In this document: positions 1 through 6,422 of the stretch, piece by piece
Layout: every line of letters begins with the position of its first letter
How positions within the stretch are numbered: the first letter of the stretch is position 1
The notes under the pieces: model-generated
Told to the model about the DNA's origin: nothing
The model's input: only the letters and a program-made list of their open reading frames with translations
Databases searched by the model: none
Assembly: GCA_026786335.1 (NCBI GenBank)
Contig: JAJAYG010000050.1
Location: forward strand, 1-16,386
DNA length: 16,386 nucleotides
Direction of reading: 5' to 3'
Origin: Chitinophagales bacterium
GTDB lineage: Bacteria; Bacteroidota; Bacteroidia; Chitinophagales; UBA10324
Translations under genes and position numbers: made by a program

Positions 1-125
1 GAATAGCAGACTATATTGTATTCATGTGGCTTGGTGAAATTATTGAACATGGTCCTGCGCATGAAGTGTTGGAAAATCCTCAGAAAGAAATGACCCGTGA
101 ATATGTGAAAGGAACAATCAGCTAA
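1..125 (+). CDS. pstB: Phosphate ABC transporter ATP-binding protein PstB, C-terminal end only
   Basis: Only the last 40 residues are present; the reading frame enters the window at base 3 and stops with TAA at 123-125. The visible residues contain FMWLGEIIEHGP followed by a T-x-x-Y-x-x-G motif (TREYVKG) close to the end. In known PstB proteins the C-terminus has the same layout: F-x-Y-L-G-E-L-I-E, then T-E-D-Y-I-x-G. PstB is the cytoplasmic ATPase that powers the PstSCA high-affinity phosphate importer. The Walker motifs lie outside the window, so the call rests on the tail alone. The Rrf2-type regulator starts only 19 bp downstream on the same strand, so the two may share a transcript; no phoU follows, although phoU commonly sits next to pstB. 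Confidence 0.8.
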   Translation, partial: IADYIVFMWLGEIIEHGPAHEVLENPQKEMTREYVKGTIS

Positions 126-144
126 TCACTAAAAATTATTCACC

Positions 145-600
145 ATGCTTTCCAAGAAAGTAAAATATGCCCTAAAAGCTGTGTTGTATATGGCGCGCCA
201 TTACAACGAAGGTCGAATTGTTGTATCTGAAATTTCAAAAAGAGAATACATACCTCATAAGTTTCTCGAAAAAATCCTGTTTCAACTTAAAAGTGAAGGG
301 CTACTTGAAAGCAAAATCGGAAGACACGGAGGTTACCGGCTTTCAAGGCCTCCGCAAAAAATAATGATTGGCGAAATCTTAAGATTACTGGAAGGAAAAA
401 TTGCACCAATTCCCTGTGTAAGCATAGCAGCTTATGAAAAATGCTTTGATTGTGAGGATGAAAAAAGCTGTGATATCCGTAGAGTGATGAAACTCGTGAG
501 GGATGCCATGGTAAAAATTCTTGATCACACCTCCTTGTTTGATGCAATTCAATCCAAAACTACTGCATCTGTAAATATTGCACACGCAATCGCCCTTTAA
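145..600 (+). CDS. Rrf2 family transcriptional regulator with clustered cysteines
   Basis: This 151-residue protein has the typical size and N-terminus of Rrf2 regulators (MLSKKVKYALKAVLYMA), then a winged helix in which PHKFLEKILFQL is the recognition-helix region and GRHGGYRLSRPP the wing, at about residues 37-70. Four cysteines follow at 91, 100, 103 and 109, in the part where IscR, NsrR and RsrR bind an iron-sulfur cluster. The spacing (C-x8-C-x2-C-x5-C) is not exactly the classic IscR pattern, so cluster binding is an inference. The ATG at 145 gives the canonical family N-terminus. The gene sits 19 bp after pstB and is followed by a 212-bp spacer with inverted repeats ahead of a cation antiporter, so the antiporter is a possible target. 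The last 15 or so residues look poorly conserved. The family call is firm; the signal and regulon are unknown. Confidence 0.9.
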   Translation: MLSKKVKYALKAVLYMARHYNEGRIVVSEISKREYIPHKFLEKILFQLKSEGLLESKIGRHGGYRLSRPPQKIMIGEILRLLEGKIAPIPCVSIAAYEKCFDCEDEKSCDIRRVMKLVRDAMVKILDHTSLFDAIQSKTTASVNIAHAIAL

Positions 601-689
601 TTCCTAAAAAAAATGAATAACCGATAGTTGTGCAGATTAATGCTACGAGTCTGAAACCATTTATGGTTAACAGCGTATCGCAAAAAAAA

Positions 690-715
690 TAATTCCTACC
701 TACTAGCAGGAATTA
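690..715. repeat. Perfect 8-bp inverted repeat in the Rrf2-antiporter spacer
   Basis: TAATTCCT and AGGAATTA form perfect 8-bp arms around a 10-base centre that itself contains CCT...AGG. No T-run follows on either strand, so it is not a convincing intrinsic terminator. It could be an operator or a processed 3' hairpin of the Rrf2 transcript. Confidence 0.5.
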
Positions 716-729
716 AAATTCCTTATACC

Positions 730-761
730 TTGCGCTAAGTTCTACTTATTAGGTAGATTTA
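730..761 (+). promoter_or_regulatory. Candidate Bacteroidota promoter with overlapping palindrome, upstream of the antiporter
   Basis: TTG at 730-732 and TAGATTTA at 754-761 are 21 bp apart. This fits the Bacteroidota pattern of a -33 TTG box and a -7 TAnnTTTG box, with one mismatch in the last base. An imperfect 17-bp palindrome, TCTACTTATTAGGTAGA (741-757), fills the spacer and touches the -7 box, where a repressor would be expected to bind. A third inverted repeat (TTTAATTA at 758-765, TAATTAAA at 777-784) follows immediately. Transcription would start near 768 and leave a leader of about 45 bases before the ATG at 813. This is a pattern match only; AT-rich DNA gives such matches by chance. 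Confidence 0.35.
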
Positions 762-812
762 ATTAGAACGATAGGATAATTAAAGAATCATTTATTTAAT
801 ATAAATTTCAAC

Positions 813-2177
813 ATGAGCAAACTCTCCTCAAATGAAGTTCTTCAGTTTCTTTTAATACTAACCATCCTACTTTCAGTTGCCCGAATAATGGGAGAACTTT
901 TTAAGAAGATAGGCCTTCCCGCGATTATAGGTGAATTACTCGGTGGCATTATCATAGGCCCTTCATTTCTTGGATCCATGTTTCCTGACTTCTTTCAAAT
1001 ATTTTTCAGCGACGCAAATATAACAGACGAAGCAAAGGCAGCTGTTAAAGCAATCACCGAACAGTTTCCCACTTTAAGAATATCATCGGGGCCGGCAGTT
1101 GGTTTTGATGCTTTAACACGGCTGAGTGTTATGCTGCTTTTATTTATTGCAGGAATGGAAGTAAAACTTGAAAACATTAAAACCCGTGGAAAGGCGGCAG
1201 CAAAAATCAGCTTTTCAGGTATTATATTCCCATTAGCAATTGGGTTTAGTGCAACCTGGTTTTTCTATGATATCTTTTTCAGTACTCCTTCAGATAATCA
1301 TCTGGCACCAGCACTATTTATGGGAACCGCATTATCTATTACTGCACTAGGGGTTATGGCGAAAATTCTTATTGACATTGACATGATTAGAACCCGATTC
1401 GGAAATCTAATGATGACTGCGGCAATGATTGATGATATCATTGGATGGATGCTTTTTTCTATTGTAATCACAATTGCAGATTTAAAAGCTGAAAGCAAAT
1501 TCAATGCACTCACTGTGTTATCAATCATTGCAATTTATACGGCTTTTATAACAACCATCGGTAGAATTTATATTGTGAATCCGCTGTTTAAGTTTGCAAA
1601 TGAAAAACTCTCAAAGCCCGGTGCGGAATTATCACTTGCTATGATCTTATGTTTATTGAGTGGTGTATTTACAGAATGGCTTGGTATCAAAGCTATTTTC
1701 GGAGCTTTTATAATGGGTGTTGCAGTTGGGAATTCACCTTACTTCAGCGAAAAAGCAAAAGAAACTTTTCATGATATTGTAACTTATGTTTTCTCTCCTC
1801 TCTTTTTTATTTCAATCGGATTGAGAGTAAATTTTGTGAGCAATTTTGATATAGGCATTGTAGTTTTCGTTCTTCTCATTTCAGTATTAGGTAAACTATT
1901 GGGCGGTTATATTGGAGCAAGACTCAGTGGTTTCAAAATAAATAAAGCAATAGCAGTTGGTTTTGGAATGAATGCCCGCGGATCTCAGGAAATAGTACTT
2001 GGGCTTATTGCCCTTCAGGCAAAAATTATTGATGAAAAAATATTTGTGGGGCTGGTAGTAATGACCTTTGTTACAATTCTTATGGCAGGGCCGGGCATCA
2101 AATATTTTCTTCGCAGAAACGAAATTGTTAGCGGAATTCCTCAGGAAGGATTAGCTCCCTCAAAAAAATTAGCCTGA
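813..2177 (+). CDS. Kef/CPA2-type cation:proton antiporter
   Basis: The 454-residue protein is a multi-spanning inner-membrane transporter of the Na_H_Exchanger family, CPA2 branch, which exchanges Na+ or K+ for H+. Hydrophobic segments run from about residue 8 to 432. Family landmarks include GLPAIIGELLGGIIIGP (34-50), FIAGMEV (111-117), the ion-binding aspartate pair in MIDDIIGW (D207, D208), and GMNARGSQEIVLG (385-397) with R389. The chain ends about 20 residues after the last membrane segment, so it lacks the C-terminal TrkA-N/RCK domain of full KefB/KefC and the universal stress domain found in some relatives. A soluble-looking insertion at about residues 62-100 (DANITDEAKAAVKA) separates the early membrane segments. 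It follows the Rrf2 regulator after a palindrome-rich spacer and is probably transcribed on its own. Ion preference cannot be read from the sequence. Confidence 0.9.
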   Translation: MSKLSSNEVLQFLLILTILLSVARIMGELFKKIGLPAIIGELLGGIIIGPSFLGSMFPDFFQIFFSDANITDEAKAAVKAITEQFPTLRISSGPAVGFDALTRLSVMLLLFIAGMEVKLENIKTRGKAAAKISFSGIIFPLAIGFSATWFFYDIFFSTPSDNHLAPALFMGTALSITALGVMAKILIDIDMIRTRFGNLMMTAAMIDDIIGWMLFSIVITIADLKAESKFNALTVLSIIAIYTAFITTIGRIYIVNPLFKFANEKLSKPGAELSLAMILCLLSGVFTEWLGIKAIFGAFIMGVAVGNSPYFSEKAKETFHDIVTYVFSPLFFISIGLRVNFVSNFDIGIVVFVLLISVLGKLLGGYIGARLSGFKINKAIAVGFGMNARGSQEIVLGLIALQAKIIDEKIFVGLVVMTFVTILMAGPGIKYFLRRNEIVSGIPQEGLAPSKKLA

Positions 2178-2195
2178 TCTTAAAACAAAAAATAA

Positions 2196-2924
2196 TTATT
2201 CTGTCGAAGTGCCTTTGATTGCACATCCCGAATATCTTTTACCATCAACTATCACAGTGGCAGAGTAATTAAATTGGTGATTTGAAGAATCCATCATGCA
2301 CGACTCGTGCTTAATTAAAACTTTAATTGCCGACTGCGTTGCATAATTATTTGATGTGTAATTGAATACTTTATCTCCAATCATTTTAGGAATAAAATAT
2401 TCAAATACATAAACCCGCATTGCAGAAAAATCTTTCATTGCAATTATTCCTTCCTTCCTTGAAATCTGGAGTGACCAGTTTTTTCCCAACGCCCAAAAGT
2501 CGTAAGGGATGCAGGCATTCTGATAATTTTTTTGTTCAAAATCAAGAACATCCGAAACTACAATAACGCTATCAACAATTCTTGCTGGCGCAAAATCTGT
2601 CGCCTCCTTTACTTCACCTTTTAGTTCTACATAAACATATTCATATGGAAATGCAGGTGAGTGAAGAAAAAGCGTTTTGTAAAGCTCCTTCATTTTACCT
2701 GTTGAATCAATAACTGCAAGATCTTTTTCGGGGCGATTGCAATCGCGAAAACTGAGTATGTTTTTCCCTACCACAAAAAGGCCTTTATAAATTTGATCTT
2801 TAGAATTACTAATAATTATTTCTGCTGAGTCACCAGAGAAATAAACTTCAGGAGTAATTTTTTTTTCGTGCCTGCATGAATTGAAAAAAAATAAAATCAA
2901 AATTGCTATCCTTAAATTTTTCAT
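2196..2924 (-). CDS. Putative lipoprotein of unknown function
   Basis: I do not recognise this 242-residue protein with certainty. It starts MKNLRIAILILFFFNSC, a lysine-containing hydrophobic signal ending at Cys17, which fits a relaxed Bacteroidota lipobox; a charged stretch RHEKK follows. The rest looks like a soluble beta-rich domain with no membrane segment. Near the C-terminus, IVDGKRYSGCAIKG resembles the short G-x-x-Y-x-G-C motif that closes COG3650-like periplasmic proteins; this is a weak resemblance. Cysteines at about 62, 137, 209 and 233 could form disulfides. The gene ends 18 bp from the stop of the convergent antiporter and lies downstream, on the same strand, of the large T9SS cargo gene, from which a terminator hairpin separates it. 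It probably has its own promoter in the 2925-2980 gap, though I could not identify one. Confidence 0.6.
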   Translation of the reverse strand: MKNLRIAILILFFFNSCRHEKKITPEVYFSGDSAEIIISNSKDQIYKGLFVVGKNILSFRDCNRPEKDLAVIDSTGKMKELYKTLFLHSPAFPYEYVYVELKGEVKEATDFAPARIVDSVIVVSDVLDFEQKNYQNACIPYDFWALGKNWSLQISRKEGIIAMKDFSAMRVYVFEYFIPKMIGDKVFNYTSNNYATQSAIKVLIKHESCMMDSSNHQFNYSATVIVDGKRYSGCAIKGTSTE

Positions 2925-2980
2925 TGAATTTGTGTTTTCATTTCCAAATATTCATTGCAAGATAACTATTGATTAGTGCT

Positions 2981-3018
2981 TAAAAAATTTGTGCCACGAG
3001 AATTCCCGTGGCACAAAT
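2981..3018 (-). terminator. Intrinsic terminator of the 1052-residue T9SS cargo gene
   Basis: A perfect 12-bp stem (2987-2998 with 3007-3018, core GTGCCACG/CGTGGCAC) closes an 8-base loop. On the minus strand the stem runs straight into TTTTTTA (2987-2981). It starts 23 bases after the stop codon at 3042-3044. GC-rich stem plus T-run makes this a textbook rho-independent terminator in minus orientation, and it separates the cargo gene from the lipoprotein gene beyond. Confidence 0.85.
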
Positions 3019-3041
3019 AAAACTCATTTTCAAAAAAAATA

Positions 3042-6000
3042 TTATCTCAGCAAGGTGAGGTTGCCTTTCTTTTCAAGATAAGTTCCATCAATGAAAGTTA
3101 CCTTGATCTGGTAAACATAAGTTTCAATTGGTTGTGGAATGCCTTCAAATTTTCCATCCCATCCATTTGCAAGATTGGTGGAAAGGAAAATCATTTGCCC
3201 CCATCTGTTAAAAACTTTCATTTGCATCGAATTAACATTCACTTCATTTATGTTAAAGATATCATTGGTACCATCACCATTGGGTGTAAACACATTCGGA
3301 ACTGCAAATACATTCACTGCATCTTTAATTTCTACCGTGTCTATTACCAGGCATCCTCGTGAATCGGTAACTGTAACTATATAAATTCCTGCACTCAGCC
3401 CCGAAGCTGCTTCAGTGTATTGCGGAGGGGAGGTTGACCATTCGTAGTTATAAGATGGAGAGCCACCTGAAACAATTACGTATGCTGATCCATCATTTAA
3501 TCCGTTTTGACTTACTCCTTGCGCATATGCCGACATGTAAATTTCATTGGGTGTACTTACGTATAATGAAGTATCTATTGAACATCCATTTGCATCAGTT
3601 ATGGTTACAGAATACCATCCGCCCGGTAAGCTATCAAGTAAAAAGTCGGTTGCTATTGGGCTAGTATCCCATGAGTAGGCAAATGGCGTTGTTCCACCAA
3701 AACCTATTGCCAGAGCAGTGCCATCATTATAACCATAACAGGTTACATCTGTTGCTTTTGCAAACAATCCCATTTCAGGCGAAATTATTACAACCGTAGT
3801 ATCCCAATTTTCACACCCATAAGTATTTGTTGCCAATATTGTATACACCACTGTGTCTGCAGGGTATACACTAATTGGGTTCGATGAAGAAATGAAAACA
3901 TCATCACCATACCATTTCAGATTTGTAGCATTCGAAGCCGCCTCAAGTGTAATCAATGTTCCGGGACAACCACCTGTATCAGCTGGTGCAAGAATTGTTG
4001 GAACATCGTGTACAGTAATATTCTTTGAGCCATTATTAGATCCGCAATTGTTCAATGCAAAGACTGATAAGTTAGCGGTGCCTGCCGCTGTAAACACAAC
4101 GGTTATTTCATTATTTGAAGTATCAATTATATCAACCAAGGAAGTGGTCCAATCATAATAAGTACCGGGGATAAATGGTGTAAAGTATTTAACTGTGTCA
4201 CCTATACAAACTGAAATAGGGCCTATGATTGCTGATGAAGGAATTGTTTGAACTGTAATCCAAACTGTATCACTCCATGGACCATAACATCCATTCACTA
4301 TAGGGCGGCAACTAAATGGATACACTCCTGCAGGTACGCCCGACCAATCAATATACAAAGGCCAATAAGGCCAAACAGTTGGAACATTAAAGAACGGTGG
4401 TGCCCACCACTGATATTGGTAATTCGGGCTATAAGGCAGTGGCATTATTGATGAAATTGCACCAGCACAAATTGCTGTATCACTTGGAATTAAATAAAGT
4501 GAAGAATCAATGTAGCCAATACTTAAATGAACAAGCGTACCTAAACTATCCGCTTTAGGATTTGGATCTGAAGCAGAAAACCTCATGTAGTAAGTTCCAT
4601 AGCCAGGTGCACCAAGAATAGGAATTAAATCAATGAGCCCGGGTATTGAAAGCATACAGGTTGTACTGCCTGTTGCAGCAACTTGGCCAAGACTTCCTGT
4701 ATTAATTAACTGATAAGTTGAGGAGCTCAAAATTTCGATCTTAAAAATATTTCCCGGATTGTATGTTGAAGGTGGTGACCAAGTACCGATGTCAATATTG
4801 AGAAGTGAGTCGGCACCAACATAATCAGAAATACAAACCTGAATATCCTGCATGTTATTCGTAGTAACATCACAATGATGAATACAAAATGGTCCCCAGG
4901 GAGATCCAATTGCAACAGGATTTGATGAAACTACTCTAACTAAATATCCGCAGCCCTCAGGAACATCTGGAACCAAACCTGAAACTGAACCAGGTAATGA
5001 GCCAAGCGCAGGGTCATATGTTTTATTATCAGGAGATGAACCTAAAACAGTTGGACTTGCAAAACTTCCGAACTCATCTGATAGTTCTGCTGTGTAAACA
5101 TTATTAGCAAAATAAACTCCTGTCGAATAAAATGGAACATCAATAACACTGTAATTACAAAGTGTATCAGGGCCAAAAGTTACCGGTGGTTGTAAGGTGG
5201 TTATTATATTCGGGCATTCTTCAATTGTAAAACAAATGCTTGCGCTGCCTGTAATCGTTGGTGGAGGTGATACCCTCACTATTTTAACTTCATAACAATC
5301 GCCATTTGCATTGGACGGTGCAACGGCAGCAATTCCACCCGAAGTTGTTCCGGAATAAATAGTAAATACACCAAGACTGGTTGGGTTGGAAAAACTTCCA
5401 ACAGAATTCGATAACAATATTTCATAAATACCATCGCACAATGGCGCGGAAAGTTCCCAGTAAATAATAATATATGCACCTTGGCAAACCGGGTTTGTAA
5501 CACTCGTTATCACAATATCTACCGGGTTATTTATTTCGTCATAGGTTCCTACAACTATAATATCATCAACACCAAAACCAATTGATTTAGCAGCACCTGT
5601 TCCATTCTTCCACCTCCATGCAAATCGCAGATCCTGTACATTGTTAAAAGCAGGATTAGTAACCACTTCATATTTCCACAATGATTGATTGTTGTATTGT
5701 GACATGCCTGTTTGTATCCACGATCCGCCTCCATCAGTACTGAAATATAATTGAGCATAATCACTTGCATTTCCTTCACCGATGTAAAAAAAAGTTAGCG
5801 TTACATCTATTAAACCAAGTGTACAAAAACTTGAATTCATTACTGCCATTCGATCACTTGCCGTGTTGGGGTCGTAATTAGCGTTTGATGCAGTTGCACC
5901 ATTGTTAGCATCATAAACGTGAAGATAATTGCTGATTGGAGCACCTGCTATTGTTCCGCTTACTGTTTGATCTTCATCAGGTGTATTTGGGTAAAGAACA

Positions 6001-6200
6001 TTGCCATTGAATTCGCTGTTAATAATCCATTGATTGGTTCCAGTGTTGCTGCTTGGCCCTGTTGCAGAGTTCAAAGAAAACCCTGCTGTGCCGCCATTAA
6101 AGTCTTCATAATAAAGTTGAATTATTTGCTGAGCAGAAACTCCTAAACTCATTGAAAGGAATATTGCTGCAATAATGAAATGAGTAAATATTTTTTTCAT
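3042..6200 (-). CDS. Large secreted T9SS cargo protein with SprB repeats and CHU_C tail
   Basis: The 1052-residue product begins with a clear signal peptide (MKKIFTHF...VSA|Q, cleavage after about A23). I chose the ATG at 6198-6200; a TTG two codons upstream (6204-6206) would only add M-R. Residues 25-220 look like a jelly-roll, MAM-like module (YEDFNGG at its start, FGVDDIIVVG at its end). A long run of Ig/PKD-like beta modules rich in Cys, Pro, Ser and Thr follows. Two SprB-type repeats lie at about 819-889 (CYGYNDGTA...ITDANGC) and 890-962 (LNDGSAY...VTDSRGC). Residues 963-1052 are the gliding-motility-associated C-terminal domain, with FTPNGDGTNDIF, VFNRWGQMIF and GWDGKFEG. In the family this domain is a type B sorting signal that sends cargo through the type IX system to the cell surface. 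The protein is probably adhesive or structural; no catalytic motif was seen. A divergent cargo gene of similar design lies 222 bp away. Confidence 0.9.
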   Translation of the reverse strand: MKKIFTHFIIAAIFLSMSLGVSAQQIIQLYYEDFNGGTAGFSLNSATGPSSNTGTNQWIINSEFNGNVLYPNTPDEDQTVSGTIAGAPISNYLHVYDANNGATASNANYDPNTASDRMAVMNSSFCTLGLIDVTLTFFYIGEGNASDYAQLYFSTDGGGSWIQTGMSQYNNQSLWKYEVVTNPAFNNVQDLRFAWRWKNGTGAAKSIGFGVDDIIVVGTYDEINNPVDIVITSVTNPVCQGAYIIIYWELSAPLCDGIYEILLSNSVGSFSNPTSLGVFTIYSGTTSGGIAAVAPSNANGDCYEVKIVRVSPPPTITGSASICFTIEECPNIITTLQPPVTFGPDTLCNYSVIDVPFYSTGVYFANNVYTAELSDEFGSFASPTVLGSSPDNKTYDPALGSLPGSVSGLVPDVPEGCGYLVRVVSSNPVAIGSPWGPFCIHHCDVTTNNMQDIQVCISDYVGADSLLNIDIGTWSPPSTYNPGNIFKIEILSSSTYQLINTGSLGQVAATGSTTCMLSIPGLIDLIPILGAPGYGTYYMRFSASDPNPKADSLGTLVHLSIGYIDSSLYLIPSDTAICAGAISSIMPLPYSPNYQYQWWAPPFFNVPTVWPYWPLYIDWSGVPAGVYPFSCRPIVNGCYGPWSDTVWITVQTIPSSAIIGPISVCIGDTVKYFTPFIPGTYYDWTTSLVDIIDTSNNEITVVFTAAGTANLSVFALNNCGSNNGSKNITVHDVPTILAPADTGGCPGTLITLEAASNATNLKWYGDDVFISSSNPISVYPADTVVYTILATNTYGCENWDTTVVIISPEMGLFAKATDVTCYGYNDGTALAIGFGGTTPFAYSWDTSPIATDFLLDSLPGGWYSVTITDANGCSIDTSLYVSTPNEIYMSAYAQGVSQNGLNDGSAYVIVSGGSPSYNYEWSTSPPQYTEAASGLSAGIYIVTVTDSRGCLVIDTVEIKDAVNVFAVPNVFTPNGDGTNDIFNINEVNVNSMQMKVFNRWGQMIFLSTNLANGWDGKFEGIPQPIETYVYQIKVTFIDGTYLEKKGNLTLLR

Positions 6201-6422
6201 ACGCAATTAAAATTAATCATTTGTAGATGTTAATGTTTGACTTCACATTAAATTTGACAGAGTAAATCTAAGAATATTCTTTTCATTATTACCAAATATT
6301 TTTAAATCCGCATATAAACTTATTAACCTGGTAGCCAAAATAAAATGAAATCAAGGTATCCAATGTTCATTGTGTTATGATAAATACGAAAATGATTACT
6401 AAATTTGGTGATTGTTATGTTG
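6201..6422. other. Divergent intergenic region between two T9SS cargo genes
   Basis: This 222-bp AT-rich spacer must hold promoters for both large cargo genes, since they point away from each other. TAAATTTG at 6400-6407 matches the Bacteroidota -7 consensus for the plus-strand gene, but no TTG box sits at the right distance and the leader would be under 10 bases. No convincing minus-strand promoter, binding-site palindrome or small RNA gene was seen. Confidence 0.5.

Noticed and set aside
690..715. Intrinsic terminator for the Rrf2 gene
   Set aside because: The hairpin arms are AT-rich and no T-run follows on the plus strand, so it is listed only as an inverted repeat.
3130..6150. Short open frames on the opposite strand of the 1052-residue cargo gene
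   Set aside because: They lie wholly within a gene supported by a signal peptide, SprB repeats and a CHU_C domain, and their translations resemble no protein family.
6204..6206. TTG start two codons upstream of the 1052-residue cargo gene
   Set aside because: The ATG at 6198-6200 begins a standard signal peptide (MKKIF); the TTG adds only two residues and nothing supports it.
6400..6407. TAAATTTG as the -7 box of the plus-strand cargo gene
   Set aside because: No TTG box lies 17-23 bp upstream and the leader would be too short; it is probably chance in AT-rich DNA.
6405..6422. TTG start six codons upstream for the 775-residue cargo protein
   Set aside because: It would place hydrophobic residues before the Lys/Arg-rich n-region; the ATG at 6423 gives a normal signal peptide.
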